A DNA stretch of 64,000 nt from Streptomyces bikiniensis (GTDB lineage Bacteria > Actinomycetota > Actinomycetes > Streptomycetales > Streptomycetaceae): NCBI GenBank assembly GCA_000716465.1, contig JNWL01000029.1, positions 14,976 through 78,975 on the forward strand, in the 5' to 3' direction. The position numbers and the translations under genes are program-made. Shown here piece by piece: positions 49,973-58,250 of this stretch; position 1 is the first letter of the stretch, and each line of letters starts with the position of its first letter. A model generated the notes under the pieces. It had not been told where the DNA came from, ran no database searches, and saw only the letters and a program-made list of their open reading frames with translations.

Positions 49973-50661
49973 CCGCCACCGCCGTCGGGACCCCCACGGC
50001 CAGGACCACCGCCAGGGTCGCGGGCGCCGCGGCCGGGGCGCTGCTGACCCTCGCCGGGGTCGCGGCCGCCCCGGCGCACGCCGCCGGCTACCGCTACTGG
50101 TCGTACTGGGAGAGCGACGGCGGCAAGCCCTGGGCGTACGCCACGCAGGGCCCGGCGACCGCCCGGCCCGCCGACGGCGACGCGGTCGGCTTCCGCTTCG
50201 CGGTCAGCAAGGAGGCCGACGACACCGCCAGACCCACCGCCGCCCCGGACTTCGCCCGGATCTGCGGGGGCGTGGCGGCGAAGGACGGCACGAAGCGGAT
50301 CGCGGTCGTCGTCGACTTCGGCGGCCCGGCCGACGCGCCGCCCGGCGAGGCCCCGCCGACCCCGCGCGTCACGACCGGCTGCGCGCAGGTCCGCCCCGAC
50401 GCGACCGGCGCGGAGGCGCTCGCCGCCGTGGCGAAGCCGCTGCGGTACGACAGCGGGGCCATGCTGTGCGGGATCGCGGGCTATCCGGCGCGGGGCTGCG
50501 GCGAGGAGGTGGGCGAGGAGCCGACCGCCGCGGCCTCCCCCGCCGCGGCGAAGAAGCAGGACGACGGTGGGGGCGGCCCGTCCGTCGGCGCGCTCGTCGG
50601 CGGGGCGGCCGTCCTGGCGCTCGGCGGGGCGGCGGTCTGGAAGGCCCGCCGCCGCGGATGA
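49969..50661 (+). CDS. secreted, membrane-anchored protein of the B12 uptake operon
   Basis: 230 residues. Signal peptide (about 1-39, ending AAPAHAA), an extracytoplasmic domain starting GYRYWSYWESDGGKPWAYA with several cysteines later (ICGG, TTGCAQV, LCGIAGYPARGCG), and a C-terminal Gly-rich helix ending KARRRG. The family, common in Streptomyces next to this ECF transporter, has no assigned function; it may be a second surface component that hands B12 to the S component. GTG start overlaps the previous stop. Confidence 0.82.
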   Translation: MTATAVGTPTARTTARVAGAAAGALLTLAGVAAAPAHAAGYRYWSYWESDGGKPWAYATQGPATARPADGDAVGFRFAVSKEADDTARPTAAPDFARICGGVAAKDGTKRIAVVVDFGGPADAPPGEAPPTPRVTTGCAQVRPDATGAEALAAVAKPLRYDSGAMLCGIAGYPARGCGEEVGEEPTAAASPAAAKKQDDGGGGPSVGALVGGAAVLALGGAAVWKARRRG

Positions 50662-51797
50662 GCACCGCTCCCGGTCGTACCGTGTTCCCCGGCCCCCTCC
50701 GGAGCGTGCTCACGGCTCCCGTCGCGAGCCGGGCCAACGCCCTGCACGCGGGCGCGTGGTGGCTGTGGGCGCTCGGCCTGGCCGTCGCCGCCTCCCGCAC
50801 CACCAACCCGCTGCTGCTCGGCCTGGTCGTCGGCGTCGCCGGCTATGTCGTCGCGGCCCGCCGCACGGACGCGCCCTGGGCCCGCTCGTACGGCGCGTTC
50901 GTGAAGCTGGGTCTGTTCGTGGTGGCCCTCCGCGTCCTCTTCTCCGTGTTCCTCGGCTCCCCGATCCCGGGCGCGCACCTCCTCTTCACCCTGCCCGAGG
51001 TGCCGCTGCCCAGCTGGGCGCAGGGGGTGCGGATCGGGGGCCGGGTGACGGCCGAGCAGGTGCTCTTCGCGGTGTACGACGGCGCGAAGCTGGCGACCCT
51101 GCTGATCTGCGTGGGCGCCGCGAACGCGCTCGCCAACCCGGCGCGGCTGCTCAAGTCGCTGCCGGGTGCCCTGTACGAGGCGGGGGTCGCCGTCGTCGTG
51201 GCGATGACCTTCGCGCCGAACATGGTCGCCGACGTGGCCCGGCTGCGGACCGCCCGCCGGCTGCGGGGCCGCCCCACGGGCGGGGTCCGGGCGGTCCTCC
51301 AGATCGGCCTGCCGGTCCTGGAGGGGGCCCTCGAACGCTCGATCGCGGTGGCGGCGTCCATGGACGCACGGGGGTACGGGCGCACGGCCCGCGTCCCGGC
51401 GGCCGTGCGCCGCACCACGAACGTCCTGACCCTCGGCGGGCTCCTCGGCATCTGCGCGGGCTCGTACGGGCTGCTCGCGGCGGAGGGCGCAGGGTACGGG
51501 CTCCCGCTGCTCGGCGCCGGGCTGCTCGCCGCCGTGGCCGGGCTCCGGCTCGGCGGGCGCCGGACCGTACGGACCCGGTACCGGCCCGACCGCTGGGGCG
51601 CCCGGTCCTGGCTGGTGGCCGGGTCCGGGGTGGCGGTCGCGGTCCTGATGATCCGGGCGAACGCGTACGCCCCGGAGGCGCTGCACCCCGGGGTGGTCCC
51701 CCTGGCGGCCCCGGAGCTGCCGCTGCTGCCCGCGCTGTCGGTCCTGCTGGGCCTGGTGCCGGCGTTCGTGGCCCCCGTACCCGAGGAGAACCCGTGA
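50658..51797 (+). CDS. ecfT: ECF transporter transmembrane (T) component
   Basis: 379 residues, 6-8 membrane helices. SMDARGYGR carries the Ala-Arg-Gly coupling motif that contacts the ATPases. The start ATG overlaps the preceding stop (ATGA). With the downstream ATPase and S component it completes an energy-coupling factor importer. Confidence 0.9.
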   Translation: MSTAPGRTVFPGPLRSVLTAPVASRANALHAGAWWLWALGLAVAASRTTNPLLLGLVVGVAGYVVAARRTDAPWARSYGAFVKLGLFVVALRVLFSVFLGSPIPGAHLLFTLPEVPLPSWAQGVRIGGRVTAEQVLFAVYDGAKLATLLICVGAANALANPARLLKSLPGALYEAGVAVVVAMTFAPNMVADVARLRTARRLRGRPTGGVRAVLQIGLPVLEGALERSIAVAASMDARGYGRTARVPAAVRRTTNVLTLGGLLGICAGSYGLLAAEGAGYGLPLLGAGLLAAVAGLRLGGRRTVRTRYRPDRWGARSWLVAGSGVAVAVLMIRANAYAPEALHPGVVPLAAPELPLLPALSVLLGLVPAFVAPVPEENP

Positions 51798-53497
51798 TCC
51801 GCTTCGAGAACGTCTCGGTGAGGTACGAGGAGGACACCGAGCCGACCCTCAGGAACCTCGACCTCACCGTCCCGGAGGGGGAGCTGGTCCTCCTGGTGGG
51901 CCCCTCGGGCGTGGGCAAGTCGACCCTCCTGAACGCGGTCTCGGGCCTGGTCCCCCACTTCACGGGCGGCACGCTGACCGGCCGGGTGACGGTCGACGGC
52001 CGGGACACCCGTACGCATCCGCCGCGCGAACTGGCGGACGTGGTGGGCACGGTGGGGCAGGACCCGTCGGCCCACTTCGTCACCGACACGGTCGAGGACG
52101 AGCTCGCGTACGGGATGGAGTCCCTGGGGCTCGCGCCCGGCGTCATGCGGCGCCGGGTCGAGGAGACCCTGGACCTCCTCGGCCTCGCCGAACTCCGCGA
52201 CCGGCCGATCGCGACGCTCTCCGGCGGGCAGCGCCAGCGGGTCGCGATCGGCTCCGTCCTCACGCCGCACCCCAAGGTCCTCGTCCTCGACGAGCCGACC
52301 TCCGCGCTCGACCCGTCGGCGGCGGAGGACGTCCTCGCGGTCCTCCAGCGCCTGGTCCACGACCTCGGCACGACGGTCCTCCTCGCCGAGCACCGCCTCG
52401 AACGCGTCGTCCAGTACGCGGACCAGGTCCTCCTCCTCCCGGAGGCGGTCATGGGCCCCCCGTCCGCCGTCATGTCCGTCTCCCCGATCCACCCCCCGGT
52501 GGTCACCCTGGGCCGCCTGGCGGGCTGGACCCCCCTGCCGCTCACGGTGCGGGACGCGAGGCGGAGGGCGGGGGGGTTGAAGGAGCGCCTGGAGCCGCTG
52601 ATCGGGGCGGGTGTCCCTGCGGGGCCCCTCCCCCACCCCTCCCCCCACGCCCGAGGGCATGGGGGGAGGGGTGGGGGCTTCTCCCTCTTCTCGCGGCGGC
52701 GACGGCGGCCACAGGGCGAGCAGCCACACCCCGCCACCCCCCTCGTCCTCACCGCCTCCCTCCACGTCCGCCGCGCCCGCGTGGAGGCCCTCCGCGCGAT
52801 CGACCTCCGCGTCGACCCGGGCGAGACCGTCGCCCTCATGGGACGGAACGGCGCCGGGAAGTCGACCCTGCTGTCCGCGCTGGTCGGCATGATCGCCCCC
52901 ACCTCCGGCACCGTCCGGATCGCGGGCCGCGCCCCCCACGCCACCGATCCCCGCGAGCTGATCCGCCAGGTCGGCCTGGTGCCGCAGGAGCCGAGGGACC
53001 TGCTGTACGCGGACACCGTCGCCGCCGAGTGCGCGGCGGCCGACGCGGACGCGGGCGCGGCGGACGGCACCTGCCGGGCCCTGGTGTCCGAGCTGCTGCC
53101 GGGCGTCGCGGACGACACGCACCCCCGGGACCTCTCCGAGGGCCAGCGCCTCGCCCTCGCCCTGGCCGTCGTCCTGACCGGCCGCCCCCCGCTGCTCCTC
53201 CTGGACGAGCCGACCCGGGGCCTGGACTACGCGGCCAAGGCCCGCCTGGTCGAGCACCTGCGCGCCCTCGCGGCGGACGGGCACGCGATCGTGCTCGCCA
53301 CGCACGACGTGGAGCTGGCGGCCGAGCTGGCCCACCGGGTGGTGATCCTCGCGGACGGCGAGGTGGTCGCGGACGGCCCGACGGCCGAGGTCGTGGTCTC
53401 CTCGCCCGCGTTCTCGCCCCAGGTCGCCAAGGTCCTGGCCCCGCAGCCGTGGCTCACGGTCGAGCAGGTGGAGCGGGCCCTGGAGGAGGCGCGGTGA
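51794..53497 (+). CDS. ecfA: ECF transporter ATPase, two nucleotide-binding domains fused
   Basis: 567 residues. First domain: Walker A GPSGVGKST, signature LSGGQRQR, Walker B VLVLDEPTS, H-loop AEHRL. Second domain: Walker A GRNGAGKST, signature LSEGQRLA, Walker B LLLDEPTRG, H-loop ATHD. Thus EcfA1 and EcfA2 are fused. The linker (about 245-320) contains a Pro/Gly/Arg-rich insert encoded by a perfect 18-bp inverted repeat. GTG start overlaps the ecfT stop. Confidence 0.93.
   Translation: MIRFENVSVRYEEDTEPTLRNLDLTVPEGELVLLVGPSGVGKSTLLNAVSGLVPHFTGGTLTGRVTVDGRDTRTHPPRELADVVGTVGQDPSAHFVTDTVEDELAYGMESLGLAPGVMRRRVEETLDLLGLAELRDRPIATLSGGQRQRVAIGSVLTPHPKVLVLDEPTSALDPSAAEDVLAVLQRLVHDLGTTVLLAEHRLERVVQYADQVLLLPEAVMGPPSAVMSVSPIHPPVVTLGRLAGWTPLPLTVRDARRRAGGLKERLEPLIGAGVPAGPLPHPSPHARGHGGRGGGFSLFSRRRRRPQGEQPHPATPLVLTASLHVRRARVEALRAIDLRVDPGETVALMGRNGAGKSTLLSALVGMIAPTSGTVRIAGRAPHATDPRELIRQVGLVPQEPRDLLYADTVAAECAAADADAGAADGTCRALVSELLPGVADDTHPRDLSEGQRLALALAVVLTGRPPLLLLDEPTRGLDYAAKARLVEHLRALAADGHAIVLATHDVELAAELAHRVVILADGEVVADGPTAEVVVSSPAFSPQVAKVLAPQPWLTVEQVERALEEAR
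52630..52677. repeat. 18-bp perfect inverted repeat within ecfA
   Basis: 52630-52647 and 52660-52677 (arms beginning CCCCCACCCC and ending GGGGTGGGGG) flank a 12-bp loop. It is pyrimidine-rich on one arm and purine-rich on the other, and lies in the inter-domain linker without breaking the frame. Confidence 0.9.
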
Positions 53498-54351
53498 GCG
53501 CCCTCCGCCTCGGCCCCCGCTCCGTCGCCGCCCTCGCCCTCGTCTCCCTGATCGGGATCGCCGCCTTCTGCTGGCCCCTGTTCGCGGACGCCGACTCGGC
53601 CGTGACGTCACACGCCGGTGACGCTCCGTGGCTGTTCGCGGCCCTGCTGCCGCTGCTCGTCGCCGTCGTGGTGGCGACGATCGCGGACTCCGGCATGGAC
53701 GCGAAGGCGGTCGCGATGCTGGGGGTGCTCGCCGCCGTGGGCGCGGCGCTGCGCCCGCTGGGGGCGGGGACGGCCGGCCTGGAGCCGATGTTCTTCCTGA
53801 TGGTGCTGAGCGGCCGGGTCCTGGGCCCGGGCTTCGGCTTCGTCCTCGGCGCGGTGACGATGTTCGCGTCCGCGCTGCTCACGGGCGGTGTGGGCCCCTG
53901 GATGCCGTTCCAGATGCTGTCGATGGGCTGGTTCACGATGGGCGCCGGGCTGCTGCCGGGGCAGCGGACGCTCCGGGGCCGGGGCGAGCTCCTGATGCTC
54001 TCCGCGTACGGCTTCGTGGCGGCGTTCGCGTACGGCACGGTCATGAACCTCCAGGGCTGGGTCCTGCTCCAGGGCCTGAGCAGCGGGATCTCCTTCCAGC
54101 CGGGCGCCCCGCTGCACGAGAACCTGGTCCGCTTCCTCGCCTACGTCACCGCCACCTCCCTCGGCTGGGACCTCGGCCGGGCCGTGCTCACCGTGGTCCT
54201 CACGCTCACGGTCGGCGGCACGCTCCTGAGGGCGCTGCGGCGGGCGACGAGGCGGGCGAACTTCGAGGCCCAGGTCACATTCGAGGGCCCGGAAGGGGCC
54301 CCTGCGAGTGAGGCGCCCCACAGGACCCAGGTCACGTACGAGCCGGAATAG
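53494..54351 (+). CDS. ECF transporter substrate-binding (S) component, predicted cobalamin-specific
   Basis: 285 residues with 7-8 helices; LEPMFFLMVLSGRVLGPGFG and GAVTMFASALLTGGVGPWMPFQM are typical of the S-component fold (as in the QrtT/CbrT-like families). Cobalamin specificity is inferred from the riboswitch. GTG start overlaps the ecfA stop. The C-terminal 50 residues are soluble and unusual. Last gene of the operon. Confidence 0.88.
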   Translation: MSALRLGPRSVAALALVSLIGIAAFCWPLFADADSAVTSHAGDAPWLFAALLPLLVAVVVATIADSGMDAKAVAMLGVLAAVGAALRPLGAGTAGLEPMFFLMVLSGRVLGPGFGFVLGAVTMFASALLTGGVGPWMPFQMLSMGWFTMGAGLLPGQRTLRGRGELLMLSAYGFVAAFAYGTVMNLQGWVLLQGLSSGISFQPGAPLHENLVRFLAYVTATSLGWDLGRAVLTVVLTLTVGGTLLRALRRATRRANFEAQVTFEGPEGAPASEAPHRTQVTYEPE

Positions 54352-54637
54352 TAGGCGTACGAAACCGCCCAAAGACCTCCCTACACCCGCGCAACCTGCG
54401 GAAACGCGCCCCCTCCCGCCCCCGGGACGTTCCTCCCGGGTCCGAACCTCCCTCGTACAGGGGGTCGTTGCATCGGCGTTCCGGCCCTGCTTCTCTGGTG
54501 GACGTCGCCAGGCAGCCGGTGCTCACCGCAGCGCCTCGGGCAGACCGGTTCCCCCCGTTCCCGGGTCCCCCGGGCTCTGGTTCCGGCTTGCCGAAAACGC
54601 CCGGCGCGACCTCTGTCCCCGAAGTTAGGTAGAAACC
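54352..54637 (+). promoter_or_regulatory. 286-nt leader/intergenic region before the SLT gene
   Basis: No gene. The C/G-rich stretch contains several short stem-forming blocks (CCCCCGGGACGTTCCTCCCGGG near 54418 and CCCGGGTCCCCCGGG near 54560). Long structured leaders controlling cell-wall hydrolases are common in Streptomyces, but the c-di-AMP (ydaO) consensus was not found here. GGTAGAAA precedes the TTG start. Confidence 0.4.
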
Positions 54638-55039
54638 TTGATTCGCTCGCTCACCACTCGTGTCGCCGCCCGCAAGAAGACCTTCGCCGCCTCCGCAGCC
54701 GTGTTGCTGGGTGCGTCGGGTGCGGTGCTCGGCACGACGGGCTCGGCCTCGGCCGCCAGCCCGCAGGATGTCGCGCGACAGATCGTTCCCGCCTCGCAGT
54801 ACGCCTCCTTCAGCAAGATCGTGGCCCACGAGTCCGGCTGGAACCACAAGGCCACCAACTCCTCCAGCGGCGCCTACGGCCTGGTCCAGGCCCTCCCGGC
54901 CTCGAAGATGTCCTCGGCCGGCTCCGACTGGAAGACGAACCCCGCCACCCAGATCAAGTGGGGTCTCAACTACATGAACGAGCGCTACGGCTCCCCGAAC
55001 GCCGCCTGGGCGTTCTGGCAGGCCAACGGCTGGTACTGA
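54638..55039 (+). CDS. secreted SLT-type lytic transglycosylase
   Basis: 133 residues. Signal peptide (1-39, ending SASAA) and a compact SLT domain: IVAHESGWNHKATNSSSGAYGLVQALP holds the catalytic glutamate (E in HESGW), followed by QIKWGLNYMNERYGSP and WAFWQANGWY. It cleaves peptidoglycan glycan strands. TTG start at 54638 with GGTAG upstream. A terminator follows. Confidence 0.92.
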   Translation: MIRSLTTRVAARKKTFAASAAVLLGASGAVLGTTGSASAASPQDVARQIVPASQYASFSKIVAHESGWNHKATNSSSGAYGLVQALPASKMSSAGSDWKTNPATQIKWGLNYMNERYGSPNAAWAFWQANGWY

Positions 55040-55071
55040 GAAGTCCTGCCACCGCACAGCGCGCACACGCA

Positions 55072-55104
55072 AGGCCCCGCCCTCCTCACGGAGGGGCGGG
55101 GCCT
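55072..55104 (+). terminator. terminator after the SLT gene
   Basis: AGGCCCCGCCCTCC (55072-55085) pairs with 55090-55104 with one bulged base and a TCAC loop. Confidence 0.8.
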
Positions 55105-55165
55105 GCGGCGTTCCCGCACCTCGCCCCCGAGGAACCGGATCCTCCTCCCGGACGTCCGAGCTGCC

Positions 55166-56275
55166 ATGTGGGGGACACACGGCATCCTGATCAGAAGATT
55201 CCTGACGGCCTTCGTCGCGCTGCTCGGGCTCCAGACCGGTTCGCTCGTCGCACCGGCGCACGCCTGCGGCTGCGGCGCGATGATCCCGGACGCGTCGCGG
55301 CGGATCGGTGTCGACCGCGAGGAGTCGGCGGTGCGCTGGGACGGGCGCACCGAGACGATCGTGATGCGCTTCCGCGTGCACGGGGACGCCGAGCGGGCGG
55401 CCTGGATCATGCCGGTGCCGAGCCGGGCCGACGTCTCCCTCGGTGATCCGGAGCTGTTCGACCAGATCGACCGGCTCACCGCGCCCGAGCGGCGCGACCG
55501 CCCCTACTTCTGGCCGCGCGAGGACGACTGGCCGTTCGACACCGATGACGGGGACGGGGCCGGGGCGATGCCCGGCGCGGGTACCGGCGTCGGCGTCGTG
55601 GGCCGCGAGCGGCTCGGCCCCTTCGACGTGGCCCGGCTGACCGCCACCGACCCGGGCGCGCTCGGCGGCTGGCTGCGCACGAACGGCTTCGACCTGCCCG
55701 ACCGGCTGACCGGCGCGCTCCGGCCGTACGTCGACCGGAAGTGGGAGTACGTCGCGGTCCGCCTCGCGCCCGAGAAGAAGGGCGCCGTCCTGCGGGGCGA
55801 GCTGACCCCGCTGCGGATCGCCTTCGCCTCGTCCGAGCCGGTCTACCCGATGCGGCTGTCGCGGCTGGCGAAGACGCCCCAGACCCTCGGCCTGGCCGTC
55901 CTCTCCGACCACAGGATGGAGCCCCGCTCGGCCATCGGCGGCGACCGGCCCGAGGTGACCTTCGCGGGGCGGATCGAGCGGCCGGAGGGCGCGGTGGCCG
56001 CGCTCGCGGGCGGCGGGCCGGTGCACCTGACCGTCCTGGAGCAGGAGTTCCCGAACCCGGGGCGGATCGACGACGACCACCACCTGCGGCGGGTGGCCGA
56101 CACCCCGTACCGCGAAGTGATCCACACCGACCGGCTGCTGACCGTCGCCGGACTCCCCGTCTGGCTCCTGACGGTGGGCGGCGGGGCGCTGCTCGCGGTG
56201 ATCGCGGTGATCCTGACCGTACGGGCGTCGCGGCGCCGCCGGGCCCCCGTCGCGGGTGTACGTTCGACCGCATGA
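55166..56275 (+). CDS. DUF2330 membrane-anchored surface protein
   Basis: 369 residues. Signal peptide followed at once by the family hallmark AHACGCGAMIPD, a large beta-rich extracytoplasmic domain (AAWIMPVPSRADVSLGDP, YPMRLSRLAKTPQTL) and a C-terminal membrane helix with RRRR. Function unknown. The stop overlaps the ATG of the methyltransferase (ATGA). Confidence 0.9.
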   Translation: MWGTHGILIRRFLTAFVALLGLQTGSLVAPAHACGCGAMIPDASRRIGVDREESAVRWDGRTETIVMRFRVHGDAERAAWIMPVPSRADVSLGDPELFDQIDRLTAPERRDRPYFWPREDDWPFDTDDGDGAGAMPGAGTGVGVVGRERLGPFDVARLTATDPGALGGWLRTNGFDLPDRLTGALRPYVDRKWEYVAVRLAPEKKGAVLRGELTPLRIAFASSEPVYPMRLSRLAKTPQTLGLAVLSDHRMEPRSAIGGDRPEVTFAGRIERPEGAVAALAGGGPVHLTVLEQEFPNPGRIDDDHHLRRVADTPYREVIHTDRLLTVAGLPVWLLTVGGGALLAVIAVILTVRASRRRRAPVAGVRSTA

Positions 56276-56940
56276 CCAACTCTCAATGGACGGACGTCGA
56301 CCGCTACTTCACCGAACTGCTCGCCCCGGGCGACGAGGCGCTGTCCGCCGCGCTCACCGCCTCGACGGCGGCCGGCCTGCCGGAGATCGCCGTCGCCCCC
56401 AACCAGGGGAAGCTGCTCCATCTCCTCGCCCGGGTGCAGGGAGCGCGGAACATCCTGGAGATCGGCACCCTCGGCGGCTACAGCACGATCTGGCTGGCCC
56501 GCGCGCTGCCGGCCGACGGGCGTCTGATCACCCTGGAGTACGACCCGGCCCACGCCGACGTCGCCCGCGCGAACATCGCCCGCGCCGGGCTGGACGAGCT
56601 CGTGGAGGTCCGCACGGGCGCGGCCCTGGACAGCCTGCCGAAGCTGGAGGCGGAGGGCGCGGGCCCGTTCGACCTGTTCTTCATCGACGCGGACAAGGTC
56701 AACAACCCGCGCTACGTGGAGTGGGCCCTGAAGCTCTCCCGGCCGGGCACGGTGATCGTGGTCGACAACGTGGTGCGGGGCGGCAGGGTCGCCACCGAGC
56801 ACCCGGACGACCCGGCGATCACCGGCACTCGCGAGATGATCGAACTGGTCGCCCGCGAACCGCGTCTGGACGCGACCGCGTTCCAGACGGTCGGCTCGAA
56901 GGGCTACGACGGCCTGCTGGTCGCGCGCGTGGTCGACTGA
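56272..56940 (+). CDS. O-methyltransferase (COMT/CCoAMT-like)
   Basis: 222 residues, the size of bacterial class I O-methyltransferases. NILEIGTLGGYSTIWLARALP is motif I, ITLEYDPAHADVAR binds the ribose, FDLFFIDADKVNN carries the catalytic metal-binding aspartate and GTVIVVDNVVRGGRV follows. It should methylate catechol-like hydroxyls with magnesium. ATG in the overlap with DUF2330; TACGTT 7 nt upstream may also give a separate leaderless transcript. Confidence 0.93.
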   Translation: MTNSQWTDVDRYFTELLAPGDEALSAALTASTAAGLPEIAVAPNQGKLLHLLARVQGARNILEIGTLGGYSTIWLARALPADGRLITLEYDPAHADVARANIARAGLDELVEVRTGAALDSLPKLEAEGAGPFDLFFIDADKVNNPRYVEWALKLSRPGTVIVVDNVVRGGRVATEHPDDPAITGTREMIELVAREPRLDATAFQTVGSKGYDGLLVARVVD

Positions 56941-56961
56941 GGGGTGTTGCGGAGGGTCCGG

Positions 56962-57123
56962 CTCGCGCCAGGCGTGCGCGTCGGCCTCGTCGCCCGGCGC
57001 CGGCCGGGCCGCCGCGACGACCGGGCGGGGGTCGGCGTCGATGACGACCTGCGCGTTCGCCGAGAACCGGTGGGTGCGGGACGGGGCGCCGGCCCTGCGG
57101 TCGCGGACCGGGACCGGGGTGCC
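56962..57123 (-). pseudogene. IS5-type (DDE_Tnp_4-like) transposase fragment
   Basis: A 54-codon minus-strand piece reads GTPVPVRDRRAGAPSRTHRF, SANAQVVIDADPRPVVAA and PGDEADAHAWRE, the central catalytic strand region of IS5-related transposases (xxxVQVVIDADTRLVVAxGRPxPGxxxDAxAW). Start, second and third catalytic segments and terminal repeats are missing. The rest of 56941-57269 holds nothing recognisable. Confidence 0.6.
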
Positions 57124-57269
57124 GTCCGCGCTCCGCGGCCGGCCGCCGCCGGGACCGTCCCCGCCCGCTCCTTCACCACCTTCACCACCTTCGCGGACCG
57201 GCCCCACCGGCCGGTGCGGCCCGTGCTTCGGGAGCCGCTCCACCGGGCCGCGCCTCCGTGCGATCCGGG

Positions 57270-57707
57270 TCAGGAGGTGGTCAGCGCCGCGAGTTCCGCG
57301 TTGGCGCGCTCGGTGACCAGGGCGAGGACGCGGCCGGTGGCGGCCAGGTCCTCGGCGGGTATGCCGCCCCAGATGCGGGCGGTGACGGGGGCGGTCTCCG
57401 CGCCGACGGCGGCGAGCAGTGCGCGCCCCGCGGCCGTGGGGCGCAGGTGTGCGCCGTCCGCGACGAGCAGCCGCTCGGCCAGCAGGCCGTCGAGGGCGGC
57501 GCGGATGTCGGCCGGATCGGCCTTGAGGGAGCCCCGGACCAGGGCGACGAGTCCGTCCGGCGTCTGCGGGGTCTCGGCGGTGACGGCGGCGCGCAGGGCG
57601 ACCTGCTGCTGGAACGTGGCGCCGTGCCGGGCCAGGACGTGCTCCAGGACGCCGCGGGCGGCGTAGTGCGCCAGGGCGAGGGTGCGGGGGTCGGCGGTGG
57701 TGGTCAT
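57270..57707 (-). CDS. winged-helix (MarR-like) protein
   Basis: 145 residues. YAARGVLEHVLARHGATFQQQVAL, IRAALDGLLAERLLVADGAHL and PTAAGRALLAAV have the helix pattern of a MarR-type winged helix. GGAGG precedes the ATG, whose first bases overlap the stop of the MarR gene (ATGA). It may be a partner regulator or thiol sensor. Target unknown. Confidence 0.75.
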   Translation of the reverse strand: MTTTADPRTLALAHYAARGVLEHVLARHGATFQQQVALRAAVTAETPQTPDGLVALVRGSLKADPADIRAALDGLLAERLLVADGAHLRPTAAGRALLAAVGAETAPVTARIWGGIPAEDLAATGRVLALVTERANAELAALTTS

Positions 57708-58213
57708 GGCGTTTCCCTCCGGGTGTTCTGGTCGTCCGGCGGCGGACTCGACGCCGGGGGCGGAGCGAGGGGTACGTCGAGCAGGGCCGTCAGCTCCTCG
57801 GTGAACGCGCGGGTCCCGGGGCCGTCGAGGCCGCCGAGGGGTTCCATGAGCTGCCGGAGCAGCTCCTGGACCACCGCGACGGCCTGCCGGGTGACGGTCC
57901 GGCCCCGTTCGGTGAGGGCGAGCTGCACGGCGCGCGGGTCGCGGGGGTCGCGGGTGCGCTCGACCAGGCCGGCCGACTCCAGGGCGCGCGCCAGCTTCGA
58001 GACGTACAGCGCCTCCATGCCGGTGTGGTCGGCGAGCCTGCGCTGGCTGGGCCGCTCGCCGTCGCGCTGCATGCCGTACAGCGACGCGACCAGGGAGTAC
58101 TGCGCGTGGGTGAGGCCCAGCGGGGCCACCGCGCGATCGACCGCGACGCGCCATTTGTTGGCGAGCCGCCACACCAGGAAGCCGGGCGTGGGGCCGGGCG
58201 CGTCCTTGTCCAT
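57704..58213 (-). CDS. MarR family transcriptional regulator
   Basis: 169 residues. Classical fold: LTHAQYSLVASLYGM, SQRRLADHTGMEALYVSKLARALESAGLV as the recognition helices, RDPRDPRAVQLALTERG as the wing. The ATG is preceded at 6 nt by TAATCT on the minus strand, so it is leaderless. A pair of direct repeats lies at the promoter. It is adjacent to, and transcribed in the same direction as, the serpin gene upstream. Confidence 0.93.
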   Translation of the reverse strand: MDKDAPGPTPGFLVWRLANKWRVAVDRAVAPLGLTHAQYSLVASLYGMQRDGERPSQRRLADHTGMEALYVSKLARALESAGLVERTRDPRDPRAVQLALTERGRTVTRQAVAVVQELLRQLMEPLGGLDGPGTRAFTEELTALLDVPLAPPPASSPPPDDQNTRRETP

Positions 58214-58219
58214 GACAAT

Positions 58220-58250
58220 AGATTACATGGCTACTATGTACATGGCTACT
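58220..58250 (-). promoter_or_regulatory. MarR gene promoter with direct-repeat operator
   Basis: The 12-mer TACATGGCTACT occurs at 58224-58235 and 58239-58250, a 15-bp period, directly over the promoter whose -10 box is minus-strand TAATCT (58220-58225). Partial palindromy (ACAT...ATGT) suggests MarR dimer sites and autoregulation. Confidence 0.6.

Noticed and set aside
54420..54637. c-di-AMP (ydaO) riboswitch upstream of the SLT gene
   Set aside because: The conserved aptamer blocks could not be found by eye.
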